From: Rubrivivax gelatinosus
GTDB taxonomy: Bacteria > Pseudomonadota > Gammaproteobacteria > Burkholderiales > Burkholderiaceae_C
Assembly (NCBI RefSeq): GCF_016583785.1
Contig: NZ_NRRU01000008.1
Coordinates: 1-64,000, forward strand
Reading direction: 5' to 3'
Length of the DNA stretch: 64,000 nt
This document shows positions 30,173-38,387 of this stretch, one piece after another. The position numbers were made by a program, and so were the translations under genes. Position 1 is the stretch's first letter, and each line of letters starts with the position of its first letter. Under the pieces are notes generated by a model, which worked only from the letters and a program-made list of their open reading frames with translations, searched no databases and was not told the origin of the DNA.

Positions 30173-31063
30173 GTGCCACAGCCCGCATCCTTGCTCGCCG
30201 CCACCGACTTCTCGCCCCAGGCGCGCCAGGCCGGAGAACGCGCCGCGCGCCTGGCGCGCGAGACCGGCGCGCCGCTGGCGCTGGTGCACGTGCTGCCCGG
30301 CGACACGCTGGCGGCGCTGCGCGACTGGCTGGGCGCCGGCACCCAGCCCGAACAGGCGATGCACGACGAAGCCGCGGCCGCGCTGGCGCAGCAGGCTGCC
30401 ACGCTGCAGGCAGGGCGCCACGTGGTGCCCGACGCCGTCTGCGCCAGCGGCGCGGTGCTCGACGAGATCCTGCGCGAGGCCGGGCAACGCCGGGCGGCGC
30501 TGCTGGTGCTGGGTGCCAGCGGCACCGGCTTTCTGCGCCGGCTGGTGCCGGGCAGCACCGCCGAGCGCCTGATGCGGCGCAGCACGCTGCCGCTGCTGGT
30601 CGTGCGCCAGCCGCCGCACGAGCCTTACCGGCGGGCGCTGGTGGCGGTCGACTTCTCGCCCTGGTCGCAGCCGGCGGTGGCGCTGGCGCACCGCTTCGCG
30701 CCGCATGCGCAGCTGGTGCTGCTGGCGGTCTACGAAGTGCCGTTCGGCGAGAAGCTGCGCTACGCCGGCGTGGACGAAGCCACCGTCGAGCGTTACCGCG
30801 AGCAGGCGCGCGCCGACGCCGCACACCGGCTGCAGGCGCTGGCCGATGCCTGCGGCCTGCGCCCGGCGCAGTGGCGGCCCTGCATCGTCGAAGGCAATGC
30901 CTCGCTGCGCATCGTCGAGCAGGAGCAGGAGCTGGGCTGCGACCTCGTCGTGCTCGGCAAACACGGCCGCGCGGCGAGCGTCGACCTGCTGCTGGGCAGC
31001 ACGACGCGGCACGTGCTGGCCGAAGGGGCCGTGGACGTGCTGGTGTCCACGGCGCGCGACTGA
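30173..31063 (+). CDS. Universal stress protein, tandem UspA domains
   Basis: 296 residues, two UspA domains in tandem. Each half has the nucleotide-binding G-X2-G-X9-G(S/T) pattern: GASGTGFLRRLVPGST in the first and GKHGRAASVDLLLGST in the second, so both may bind ATP. GTG 30173 is the start because AGGAGG lies six bases before it and the fold begins there; the frame stays open upstream. Such proteins aid survival under oxygen or energy limitation, in keeping with the FNR-type box upstream. Confidence 0.9.
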   Translation: MPQPASLLAATDFSPQARQAGERAARLARETGAPLALVHVLPGDTLAALRDWLGAGTQPEQAMHDEAAAALAQQAATLQAGRHVVPDAVCASGAVLDEILREAGQRRAALLVLGASGTGFLRRLVPGSTAERLMRRSTLPLLVVRQPPHEPYRRALVAVDFSPWSQPAVALAHRFAPHAQLVLLAVYEVPFGEKLRYAGVDEATVERYREQARADAAHRLQALADACGLRPAQWRPCIVEGNASLRIVEQEQELGCDLVVLGKHGRAASVDLLLGSTTRHVLAEGAVDVLVSTARD

Positions 31064-31097
31064 ACCTGGCGGCCACCCCGCGCCGTTCAGACGTTCA

Positions 31098-31135
31098 CGC
31101 AAAATCTCGCAAAATAATCCGCAACATCGTGCGAT
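31098..31135. repeat. Repeated CGCAAAAT sites upstream of fic
   Basis: CGCAAAAT at 31098-31105 and 31108-31115 (one helical turn apart), the variant CGCAACAT at 31120-31127, then the palindrome ATCGTGCGAT at 31126-31135. The 10-mer AAATCTCGCA occurs at 31102-31111 and again at 31161-31170, next to the fic start. This AT-richer patch looks like an operator region for fic. Confidence 0.45.
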
Positions 31136-31171
31136 ATTCATAGGTGAAATGGAACACCAGAAATCTCGCAG

Positions 31172-32404
31172 ATGAAGTCGCAAGAAATCGATCGCGACGA
31201 CGCGCTACAGCAATTCGAACCGCTGATGCCGTCGGCGTCGAAGCTCGAACCTTTGCTCGAGCAGGCGAGCGACCTCGTGCGCGAGGCGGCGGTGCTCGGC
31301 GCATCGGCCGCTCCGGCGGCGCGCAGCGAACTGCGTGCGTTGCTGCGCAGCATGAATTCGTACTACACGAACCGCATCGAAGGCGAGCAAACCCGCCCGT
31401 CGGAGATCGAGCGTGCGCTGCTGCAGGACTACTCCGGCGATGCCGACCTCGCTCGCCGCCAGCGCCTGGCGGTGGCCCACATCGAGACCGAGCAGCAGTG
31501 CGAAGACCGGCTCGACGGCCTGCTCGCCGAAAGCCGTGAAGCGGCGCCTCGCTGGCTGTATTCCGCGGAGTGTGTCCAGTGGCTGCACGAGCGCCTGTTC
31601 TCGGGGCTGGGCGAACAAGACCTGCGTCTGGCTGACGGCTCGCTGATGGTCCCCGGCCGGTTCCGCGAGCGCCAGGTCGCCGTGGGACGGCACGAAGCGC
31701 CGCTGCACACCACGCTGGACGCCTTCGTGAGCCGCTGGGCGCAGGTTTACGGCAGCGTGCGCCGCGGCGAAGCCAGCGTCGTCGCGGCCATGGCCTCGCA
31801 TCACCGTCTGGCCTGGGCCCACCCTTTCGCCGACGGCAATGGCCGGGTCTGCCGTCTGCACACCCATCTGGTGTTGCACGCCGCCGGGCTGACGCACGGC
31901 CTGTGGTCGCCGCTGCGCGGCTTCGCGCGCAGCCAGCCCCGCTACAAACAACTGCTGCAGGCCGCCGACGAGCACCGCCAAGGTGACCTGGACGGGCGCG
32001 GCAATCTCACCGAAGCCGGTTTCGTCGCCTGGATCGGCTACGCGCTGGAGACCTGCCTGGATCAGGCGCGCTTCATGCGCCAGATGCTGGACGTCGCCGA
32101 CATCCAGGGCCGCATCGACGCCGCGCTGAGCTTCGAGCAGTCGGCGCGCCAGTCCGGCGTGCGGCGCGAGGCGCTGCGGCCTCTGCATTACCTGTTTGCC
32201 ACCCAGACCGAACTGGCGCGTGCCGACTTCAAGGCGATGACCGGCTTGGGCGACCGGCTGGCGACCGGGCTGGTGTCAGCGCTGATCGGCCGCGGTTTCC
32301 TGCGGTCGGACACGCCGTACGGCAAGCTGCGCTTCGCCGTCCCGCAGCACGCGCTGCGTTTCTACTTCCCGAACCTCTGGCCGGAAGCCGAGGCCGAGGT
32401 CTGA
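31172..32404 (+). CDS. Fic-domain AMP-transferase (class II, self-inhibited)
   Basis: 410 residues. The Fic core HPFADGNGRVCR places the catalytic His at residue 217. Fic enzymes usually transfer AMP from ATP to a hydroxyl of a target protein. An inhibitory motif of the form (S/T)xxxE(G/N) lies N-terminal to the core (TNRIEG, Thr66-Gly71), which marks class II proteins held inactive by their own helix. A winged-helix-like C-terminus (FKAMTGLGDRLATGLVSAL) may bind DNA, as in many proteins of this architecture. No separate antitoxin gene is adjacent. The target is unknown. Confidence 0.88.
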   Translation: MKSQEIDRDDALQQFEPLMPSASKLEPLLEQASDLVREAAVLGASAAPAARSELRALLRSMNSYYTNRIEGEQTRPSEIERALLQDYSGDADLARRQRLAVAHIETEQQCEDRLDGLLAESREAAPRWLYSAECVQWLHERLFSGLGEQDLRLADGSLMVPGRFRERQVAVGRHEAPLHTTLDAFVSRWAQVYGSVRRGEASVVAAMASHHRLAWAHPFADGNGRVCRLHTHLVLHAAGLTHGLWSPLRGFARSQPRYKQLLQAADEHRQGDLDGRGNLTEAGFVAWIGYALETCLDQARFMRQMLDVADIQGRIDAALSFEQSARQSGVRREALRPLHYLFATQTELARADFKAMTGLGDRLATGLVSALIGRGFLRSDTPYGKLRFAVPQHALRFYFPNLWPEAEAEV

Positions 32405-32491
32405 GCGGGTTGCCTCCGGTTTGCGCCAACCCGGGGCGCGCATGACCTTGCTCAAGCTAGAGTCGGTGTTTTCGTCCGACTCCGAGAGCGC

Positions 32492-33334
32492 ATGAGCACG
32501 ACCGAACTGCCGCCCGTCCCCACCTGGACCGCCGTCGCCGGCTATGGCGACATCGTCTACGAGAAGTGCGACGAGGGCATCGCCAAGATCACGATCAACC
32601 GCCCCGAGGTGCGCAACGCCTTCCGCCCGGAGACGGTGCAGGAGATGGAGCGTGCCTTCGGCGACGCGCGCGACGACGAGAACGTCGGCGTCATCATCCT
32701 CACCGGTGCCGGCAAGGACGCCTTCTGCTCCGGCGGCGACCAGCGCGTGCGCGGCCACGGCGGTTATGTCGGCGGCGACGGTGTGCCGCGCCTGAACGTG
32801 CTGGACCTGCAGCGCCAGATCCGCACGCTGCCCAAACCCGTCGTCGCGATGGTGGCCGGCTACGCGATCGGCGGCGGCCACGTGCTGCACATGATTTGCG
32901 ACCTGACGATCGCCGCCGACAACGCGCGTTTCGGCCAGACCGGCCCGCGTGTCGGCAGCTTCGACGGCGGCTACGGCGCCAGCTACATGGCGCGCATCGT
33001 CGGCCAGAAGAAGGCGCGCGAGATCTGGTTCCTGTGCCGCCAGTACGGCGCGCAGGAGGCGCTGGACATGGGCCTGGTGAACTGCGTCGTGCCTTACGAG
33101 CGGCTGGAAGAAGAGACCGTGCAGTGGTGCCGCGAAATGCTGGCCAACAGCCCGATCGCGCTGCGCTGCCTGAAGGCGGCGCTGAACGCCGACTGCGACG
33201 GCCAGGCCGGGCTGCAGGAGCTGGCCGGCAACGCCACGCTGCTGTACTACCTCTCCGAAGAAGGCAAGGAAGGCAAGAACGCCTTCCTGGAAAAGCGCAA
33301 GCCCGACTTCCGCAAGTTCCCGCGCCTGCCGTGA
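32492..33334 (+). CDS. menB: MenB, 1,4-dihydroxy-2-naphthoyl-CoA synthase
   Basis: 280 residues, crotonase fold. It closes the second ring in menaquinone synthesis from o-succinylbenzoyl-CoA. MenB-specific signatures separate it from ordinary enoyl-CoA hydratases: [14 protein letters not shown], the [11 protein letters not shown] segment and [18 protein letters not shown], plus a C-terminal [13 protein letters not shown]. It overlaps menE by four bases. The upstream 87 bp hold a short leader only. Confidence 0.95.
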   Translation: MSTTELPPVPTWTAVAGYGDIVYEKCDEGIAKITINRPEVRNAFRPETVQEMERAFGDARDDENVGVIILTGAGKDAFCSGGDQRVRGHGGYVGGDGVPRLNVLDLQRQIRTLPKPVVAMVAGYAIGGGHVLHMICDLTIAADNARFGQTGPRVGSFDGGYGASYMARIVGQKKAREIWFLCRQYGAQEALDMGLVNCVVPYERLEEETVQWCREMLANSPIALRCLKAALNADCDGQAGLQELAGNATLLYYLSEEGKEGKNAFLEKRKPDFRKFPRLP

Positions 33335-34656
33335 GCGCCGGCGCGCTGTCGATCCGCGCCGCCGCGCGCGACGCGGGCGCTGCGCCGGCCGTCGTCGACG
33401 GCGACGGCCGCATCTGGACCTATGCCGAACTGGCCGCCGCCGTCGAGCCGCGGCTGGCCGGGCTGCAAGGTGGCGCCCGGCCCGGCCAGGCGTTGCCGGT
33501 CGTCGGCCACAACACGCTGGACACGCTGCTGCAGCTGTACGCGCTGTTCGAGCTGGGCCTGCCGGCGCTGCTGCTGCACCCGCGTGCGACGGTGGCCGAA
33601 CACGCCGCCGAGACCGCCGTGGCGGCCGCCGCCGGGCCGCTGCCGGACGGCGCGGCCGCGGTGCTGTTCACCTCGGGCACGACGGGGCGCGCACGCGGCG
33701 CGGTGCTGACGCGTGCGGCCTTCGCCGCGTCGGCCGCGGCGCACGCCGCCAATGTCGGCTGGATGCCGGGCGACCGCTGGCTGCTGGCGATGCCGGTGGC
33801 CCGCATCGGCGGGCTGTCCATCGTCACGCGCTGCCTGGCGGCACGCGCGACGCTGGTGCTGGCGCCACGTTTCGATGCAGGCGCGCTGCCGGGGCTGATC
33901 GTGCGCGAACGCATCACGCTGCTGTCGCTGGTGCCGACGATGCTGACGCTGACGCTGGACGCCAACCCCGGCTGGACCGCGCCGCCGCACTTGCGCACGC
34001 TGCTGCTGGGCGGCTCGGCGGCCTCGCCGCGGCTGTTCGCCCGGGCGCGCGCGGCGCAGTTGCCGGTCGTCGTCACCTATGGCTGCACCGAGACCTGCTC
34101 GCAGGTCGTCGCCACGCCCTACGAAGCGCGTTTCGACCCCGCGCCCTGGGGCTGCGGCACGGTGCTGCCCGGCGCCGAACTGCGCGCCGACGGCGAGCGC
34201 CTGCAGGTGCGCGGCGCGATGCGCATGCACGGCTACCTGGGCGAGCCGGCGCTGGACCCCGAGGCATGGTTCGACACCGGCGACCACGGTTGCGTGCATC
34301 CGGACGGGCATGTCGAACTGTTCGGCCGCCGCCACGACCTGATCGTCAGCGGCGGCGAAAACGTCTATCCGGCCGAGGTGGAGCGCGTGCTCGAAGCGCT
34401 GCCCGGCATTGCCGCTGCGGCGGTGTTCGGTGTGGCCGACGAGACCTGGGGGCAGACGGTCGCCGCGGCGCTGGTGGCCGTCGGGCGCAGGCCGGACGAT
34501 GCGGTGATCGTCGCCCATCTGGCGGCTCAGTTGGCGCGGCACAAGCGGCCGCGTTCGGTTGTGTGGGTGGACGCGCTGCCGGTCACGTCGGCGGGCAAGC
34601 CGGACCGGGCGGCTGTGGCGGGCCTGGCGCCTGAGCTCAGGGCGCTGAAGGGCTAG
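33331..34656 (+). CDS. menE: MenE, o-succinylbenzoate-CoA ligase
   Basis: 441 residues, ANL adenylating enzyme that makes the substrate of MenB. The AMP-binding P-loop is [11 protein letters not shown]; later motifs are [17 protein letters not shown] and the acceptor Lys region TSAGKPDR. The GTG at 33331 overlaps the menB stop (GTGA) and gives a protein of normal MenE length. The other men genes are not in the window. Confidence 0.9.
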   Translation: MSAGALSIRAAARDAGAAPAVVDGDGRIWTYAELAAAVEPRLAGLQGGARPGQALPVVGHNTLDTLLQLYALFELGLPALLLHPRATVAEHAAETAVAAAAGPLPDGAAAVLFTSGTTGRARGAVLTRAAFAASAAAHAANVGWMPGDRWLLAMPVARIGGLSIVTRCLAARATLVLAPRFDAGALPGLIVRERITLLSLVPTMLTLTLDANPGWTAPPHLRTLLLGGSAASPRLFARARAAQLPVVVTYGCTETCSQVVATPYEARFDPAPWGCGTVLPGAELRADGERLQVRGAMRMHGYLGEPALDPEAWFDTGDHGCVHPDGHVELFGRRHDLIVSGGENVYPAEVERVLEALPGIAAAAVFGVADETWGQTVAAALVAVGRRPDDAVIVAHLAAQLARHKRPRSVVWVDALPVTSAGKPDRAAVAGLAPELRALKG

Positions 34657-34671
34657 CGGACGGGTGGTGCC

Positions 34672-34732
34672 GTTGCTCGCGCCGGGGCGGGCACCTGACC
34701 GACGCCGTCGGTGACGGCTGCGCGCGGGCAAC
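34672..34732. terminator. Branched inverted repeat between convergent genes
   Basis: An outer stem (34672-34682 with 34722-34732, one mismatch) encloses an inner perfect stem, GCCGTC with GACGGC (34704-34718). It lies between the menE stop and the end of the minus-strand lipoprotein gene and may terminate both. Confidence 0.45.
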
Positions 34733-34766
34733 GAGGCCCGGCGCAGCGGCCCATCACCCAAGGTCT

Positions 34767-35660
34767 CTAGCGCATCGCGAACGAGACCGACCGGATCTGC
34801 TGCGCGAAGATCTGGGCGCTTTCGAACTGCGGGTCAGCCTGGCCCTGCGCCTCGACGATCGCCCGCAGCACGACGTCGCAGCGGGCCACCGCGCCACGCG
34901 GATGGGTGGTGCTGAAGCTGAGCCCGTCCACCGCCGCGCCGATATCCAGCGAGTAGGACACACCGGTTGAATCGGCGCTGGCGCTGCCGGGCACCACCTT
35001 CAACCCGGGCGTGCCCGACGCCGTGTTGCCGTTGACGTCGGTGCAGTTGAAGGTCGTCGTTTCGTGCTTCGTGGCCGGCGCCGTGGCGGTCAGTCTGACG
35101 GGCAGCGTGCGCGCGGTGATGGCCAGCGTCGTGCCCGACGCGGGGCTCGTGATCTTGAACGGCGCCGGCAGCTCCACCGAGGAGACCAGCGTCGTGCTGC
35201 CGCGGATGAACTGAAACTGCATCGGCGCCGCGCCCGATGGCGGATCCACCTCGGACAGATACGGCTTGGCGCCGGCGATGAGCGTGAACAGCGCGTCGCC
35301 AATGACGGTGGTCACGTCGCCCGCCGGGATATGAAAGCCCTGCGTCCCTTTGGGCGTGACCAGGCGCAGGCTGTCGCTGCCGTCGATCTCGACGTTGAAG
35401 CGCAGATCGCTGCCGCTGCTGAAACCGGCCTGGGCCTGCACGCGTTTGCCGTCACCGACGACCACGAACGACGGCCGGAGTTTGTTCGAGGCCAGCGTAC
35501 TGGAGGATTTGCAGCCCGTCGCGCAGATGAGGCGGCCCGCCTCGCCGTTGTCGTCCTGGGTGCCGCCCCCGCAGGCCGCGAGGGTGCAAAGCAGTGCCGC
35601 TCCGGCCAATGTGCGAATGGATAGCGCTTTCGTCGATTCGGGCATCTTGGCAACTTTCAT
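34767..35660 (-). CDS. Putative secreted lipoprotein of unknown function
   Basis: 297 residues. A signal peptide ends in a lipobox (TLAACGGG, lipidated Cys30), so the protein should be membrane-anchored outside the cytoplasm. The rest is beta-rich with many Thr/Ser and no domain I recognise; two Cys pairs (ICATGC; FNCTDV with a later ARCDV) could form disulfides. ATG 35660 is favoured by GGGAG six bases upstream and by the signal peptide; the frame is open further upstream. It stands alone at the edge of the accessory stretch. Confidence 0.7.
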   Translation of the reverse strand: MKVAKMPESTKALSIRTLAGAALLCTLAACGGGTQDDNGEAGRLICATGCKSSSTLASNKLRPSFVVVGDGKRVQAQAGFSSGSDLRFNVEIDGSDSLRLVTPKGTQGFHIPAGDVTTVIGDALFTLIAGAKPYLSEVDPPSGAAPMQFQFIRGSTTLVSSVELPAPFKITSPASGTTLAITARTLPVRLTATAPATKHETTTFNCTDVNGNTASGTPGLKVVPGSASADSTGVSYSLDIGAAVDGLSFSTTHPRGAVARCDVVLRAIVEAQGQADPQFESAQIFAQQIRSVSFAMR

Positions 35661-35755
35661 TATTTCTCCCTTGTTTGCCAACATCAAACCTCTGCCATCG
35701 TATCCCGAGACAGCACCGCCGTCGTGCGGTCGCGAGTGTGTAATCGATAGGCGGG

Positions 35756-35774
35756 GGACAGTTTCGCGCTGTCC
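35756..35774. repeat. Short inverted repeat upstream of the lipoprotein gene
   Basis: GGACAG (35756-35761) and CTGTCC (35769-35774) form a six-base stem, 96 bp before the lipoprotein start on the minus strand. The surrounding 35661-35948 holds no gene that I can support. Confidence 0.3.
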
Positions 35775-35948
35775 AAATTCGAGGTGAGGCGCGGCAGGCA
35801 GCGAGGCGCTGGGTCCGCTCGAAAGATGAGAGACCGCGCCCCGATGCGGGTTCGGCCTTTTGCCGTTGGGACGGATCCTGTTTCTCAAGACGGGACAGGC
35901 CGTCTTCCACCAGAGTGAAACAAGGTCCCAGTACGCTCCAGCGAAGGG

Positions 35949-36146
35949 TTATGGCGCCCGCTTGGCGAGGGCTGCTTCAATCTTCTTGTCAGTCTTGTAC
36001 TGGCTCAAGGCGTAGACGGCCCAAATGGCGGCGGGAACCCACCCGAGCACAGTGATCTGAAGGATGAGGCAAATGATCCCAGCGAACGGGCGACCAATGG
36101 TGAAGAAGGCGAGGAACGGCAGGAAGATGGCGAGTAGGAGTCGCAT
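35949..36146 (-). CDS. Pmp3/YqaE-family small membrane protein
   Basis: 65 residues, two membrane helices (LLLAIFLPFLAFFTIG; IICLILQITVLGWVPAAIW) with the family signature GRPFAGIICLI and a charged tail YKTDKKIEAALAKRAP. Pmp3/YqaE proteins are small, widely spread, often stress-induced inner-membrane proteins linked to membrane potential and salt tolerance. GAGAG lies about ten bases before the ATG. Confidence 0.9.
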   Translation of the reverse strand: MRLLLAIFLPFLAFFTIGRPFAGIICLILQITVLGWVPAAIWAVYALSQYKTDKKIEAALAKRAP

Positions 36147-36338
36147 GCGTGGTCTCTCGTTAGTTCTGCTGCGTCGACCGCTGCTGAGGGCAGGTTACGC
36201 AGCTCGTGAGTGTATGCCGCGTTGTGCTGAATCGGAGAACTGAAAGAGGCGCTCGGGATCGATTGCTTCTGACTCAGTGGAGTGCGATCGCCCGACGGTA
36301 AAAGGTAGCTTTGGTCGGACGCGGACTGGATCCGACGA

Positions 36339-36497
36339 ATGGGCTCGGTGGAGCCGGTCTTCGCCAACCTGCGCCACAACAAGGGGCTGCGGCACTTCAC
36401 GCTGCGCGGGCAGACCAAGGTCGACGCCCAGTTCAAGCTCTTCTGCCTGGTGCACAACATCGAGAAGTTGGCCAAGGCCGGGTACGGGACGAGGTGA
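36339..36497 (+). pseudogene. Remnant of an IS1182-type transposase (C-terminus only)
   Basis: 52 codons encode VEPVFANLRHNKGLRHFTLR followed by KVDAQFKLFCLVHNIEKLA, the C-terminal tail typical of IS1182-family (DDE) transposases. The rest of the gene, including the catalytic residues, is missing and no matching terminal repeats are visible. A perfect GTGAGCCC/GGGCTCAC hairpin at 36507-36527 follows the stop. It shows past insertion at the edge of the accessory region. Upstream, 36147-36338, I see no gene. Confidence 0.75.
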
Positions 36498-36604
36498 AAG
36501 CGCGGGGTGAGCCCTTCTCGGGCTCACGGGCGGCATCTGCCGCGACAACCGGCCTGCGGAGTCGATTCGGCCACTCGATCGCGAAATCAGTACCGCCCAA
36601 TGAA

Positions 36605-36627
36605 ACGGCGCCCGAAGTGGGCGCCGT
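36605..36627. repeat. Perfect nine-base hairpin
   Basis: ACGGCGCCC (36605-36613) and GGGCGCCGT (36619-36627) with loop GAAGT, in the gene-free stretch between the transposase remnant and the first attC-like site. It may be a terminator left from an earlier cassette. Confidence 0.4.
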
Positions 36628-36654
36628 GTCGTGTTCGGGGCTGCAAAACATGGT

Positions 36655-36802
36655 TTTGCTACAGCCTCAACGTTCGAGCTAAGCCGCGTGCTGCGGCAGG
36701 ACGCTTGGCCGGCAAGGACGAGAATAGCTTGCGCCAGCCTTGTCGGCCTTGTCGGCCAGGTGGCCTGCCGTAGCGCGTCGGCGCTTGAGCGAGGTGTTAG
36801 GC
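36655..36802 (-). other. attC-like recombination site A (integron cassette end)
   Basis: Read on the minus strand the site opens with GCCTAAC (36802-36796), right after the stop of the gene at 36804, and closes with AACGTTGAGG near 36671-36665. The arms GAGCTAAGCCGCG and CGGCGCTTGAGCG pair imperfectly around a long internal stem. The plus-strand end CTTGAGCGAGGTGTTAGGC closely resembles the matching end of the aadA attC. Its other end shares TTTGCTACAGCCTCAACGTT and nearby bases with site B. Confidence 0.7.
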
Positions 36803-36803
36803 T

Positions 36804-37247
36804 TCAATTGCGGCTTGGCAGGGACAAGATCCTGTCTTCGAATTGACGGAATCGCTGCACGGACGAGCCAAAGCTGACTTCGTATTTCCCCTCTGGCACA
36901 CGAAATACCCAGGCCCGAACGTACTTCTTGCAGAGTTTTTTGGGCTCTGGTGCGTCGGGATAGCGTGGATGCCATTCAAAGTTCAGAACCACATGAAGTC
37001 GGTCAACCGTCCAGACCGGATTAGCAGGGATCCAGGTGCCACATGGGGCCGCTTGAGTGAACATGACTTCTAGGTCACCCTCTCGCCATTGGACCGACCG
37101 GATGCTGGGATCAAGTGACGGAGCTTCCAAGGGCTCTTCATCTTGGTACTGCCAGATCTGTACTCGTTCCTCCTTGCTGGCCACGGCGGCGGTGCCGGGC
37201 AGCGCCAGTGCAAGTGCTATAGGGAGGAAAAATGCGAGGTTGCGCAT
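36804..37247 (-). CDS. Cassette gene: small exported protein of unknown function
   Basis: 147 residues. A signal peptide (RNLAFFLPIALALALPGTAA) is cleaved probably after AVA or TAA near residue 23. The mature part is Trp- and Pro-rich (IWQYQDEEP; VVLNFEWHPRYPDAPEP) with two Cys that might pair. I recognise no family. The stop lies one base from attC-like site A, and GTTAGGC sits 19 bases before the start on the minus strand, so this is a typical single-gene cassette. Promoterless cassettes rely on an outside promoter. Confidence 0.7.
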   Translation of the reverse strand: MRNLAFFLPIALALALPGTAAVASKEERVQIWQYQDEEPLEAPSLDPSIRSVQWREGDLEVMFTQAAPCGTWIPANPVWTVDRLHVVLNFEWHPRYPDAPEPKKLCKKYVRAWVFRVPEGKYEVSFGSSVQRFRQFEDRILSLPSRN

Positions 37248-37265
37248 GGAGGCGATTTCTGTGTG

Positions 37266-37272
37266 GCCTAAC
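37266..37272 (-). other. Cassette boundary GTTAGGC
   Basis: GTTAGGC on the minus strand (R' form GTTRRRY) just upstream of the first cassette gene, where the previous site should end. The 150 bp to site B (37273-37414) hold no gene and no clear second attC stem. Confidence 0.5.
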
Positions 37273-37414
37273 GAGGTCGTAGAAAAAGCCCGATCACTTC
37301 AAAGCAAGACGGAATCGGGGGGCGCCGACCCTTGCCGGGCCACCGATCGGCGCTCCTGGAGCGATCTGAGAGGTCGATTTTTCGGCTCAAGCATGCGGTC
37401 CGAGCTTCAGAGGG

Positions 37415-37536
37415 TTTGCTACAGCCTCAACGTTTGAGCTAACCGGACCGTTGCGGTATGTGGCTAAAGGCCCAGAATGAAATGGAGGGCCTTTAGCCAC
37501 ATGCCGCAATGGGTCCGGTTGAGCGAATGGTTAGGC
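37415..37536 (-). other. attC-like recombination site B (integron cassette end)
   Basis: On the minus strand it runs from GCCTAAC (37536-37530), four bases past the stop of the gene at 37541, to AACGTTGAGG at 37431-37425. The outer arms GCTAACCGGACC and GGTCCGGTTGAGC pair with one unpaired base, the extrahelical base typical of attC. The inner stem (GTGGCTAAAGGCCC with GGGCCTTTAGCCAC) is perfect. About 112 bp folds into one long hairpin. This is the clearer of the two sites. Confidence 0.8.
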
Positions 37537-37540
37537 CCCA

Positions 37541-38365
37541 CTAGCTCACACGTTGGACGACTTCATTCATGGTGTAGTGAACGAATTGCTTTCCCAGCTC
37601 GGTAAGGACGTACGGCTTGGAGTCTTCAAACGCGGACTCCATGGTACCTCCAGCTAGCTTGCGATTGCGCACGGGGCGCCTGCGAAGGAAGCGGCCGTCG
37701 GCAGTGGTTTCCCGTTCTTGCCGGATCACGCCACCTGTGCTCAAGTCTCTAATGAGTAGTTTGTATAGGTCAGCGTCAGCAGAATCCTCTCGCGTCGGTG
37801 CTCCATAAAGGCCCTCCCAGATTTCAAAACGTGTAGAGCCGGGATTGGTGTAGATCTCACGCATGACGGCAAAGTGTATTTCGTGATAGAGGTTAAGCCA
37901 ATCTATGAAGAGCCGCACTACGTCGTCCGAACAAAGACGGGTTCCTGCCGCGTTGGAAACCAGATTGGCAACATAGCGCCGCTTGTCTTCGGTCTCTGCT
38001 CGTTCCCAAGTTCGAAATGCTGATCGAACCAAGCCTAGATATTCTTCGCTTTGAATCCGGTCATCGACCGTGTCGCCGAGGTTGTCAAGCCTGCTAGCAA
38101 CTTCGTTGAGGGCACCCATGAGTTGATGCATTTTCTTTGAGTGTTCTTCTAGCCATTTGGTCTGCAGATTGTCCTTTTCTGCATTTCGTTGTTCAACTTT
38201 GATGCTCGCTGCAGCGCTGATGAATCCACCCACCCAGGGAATGCTCCCCAATGCCGCTAAGACAAATTTCTCGACCACTTTGCGTTTTGTCGAGACCGAT
38301 GTTTTATCCAAGGCAGCTTGAATCTCGATGAGCGCCTTGTCTTCAGACGGTTCGGGAAGTGACAC
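37541..38365 (-). CDS. Cassette gene: 274-residue protein of unknown function
   Basis: 274 residues, soluble and helical, with lower GC than its neighbours, a sign of foreign origin. The N-terminal third has a Gly/Ala-rich, possibly membrane-inserting helix (FVLAALGSIPWVGGFISAAA) followed by a coiled coil; the rest looks like a winged-helix region ending ELGKQFVHYTMNEVVQRVS. No family is assigned; the helix-plus-coil design recalls pore-forming or defence effectors but this is a guess. GTG 38365 is the start: AGGAG lies seven bases before it and the cassette boundary GTTAGGC 15 bases before. Confidence 0.7.
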   Translation of the reverse strand: MSLPEPSEDKALIEIQAALDKTSVSTKRKVVEKFVLAALGSIPWVGGFISAAASIKVEQRNAEKDNLQTKWLEEHSKKMHQLMGALNEVASRLDNLGDTVDDRIQSEEYLGLVRSAFRTWERAETEDKRRYVANLVSNAAGTRLCSDDVVRLFIDWLNLYHEIHFAVMREIYTNPGSTRFEIWEGLYGAPTREDSADADLYKLLIRDLSTGGVIRQERETTADGRFLRRRPVRNRKLAGGTMESAFEDSKPYVLTELGKQFVHYTMNEVVQRVS

Positions 38366-38380
38366 GGTATCTCCTGTGGG

Positions 38381-38387
38381 GCCTAAC
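38381..38387 (-). other. Cassette boundary GTTAGGC upstream of the second cassette gene
   Basis: GTTAGGC on the minus strand followed by CCCACAGGAGATACC and the GTG start: the compact 5' end usual for integron cassettes. A full attC beyond it (higher coordinates) cannot be drawn with confidence. A perfect GACGCCG/CGGCGTC hairpin lies at 38521-38538. Confidence 0.55.

Noticed and set aside
31098-31170. Repeats upstream of fic as a CRISPR array
   Set aside because: Units are only 8-10 bases with no uniform spacers and no cas genes in the window.
36277-36682. Two overlapping plus-strand frames of 77 and 123 codons over the transposase remnant
   Set aside because: The transposase-like peptide is in the third frame; these two are low-complexity shadows.
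37266-37414. A third attC between the first cassette gene and site B
   Set aside because: GTTAGGC is present at one end but no pairing arms or second conserved end could be drawn.
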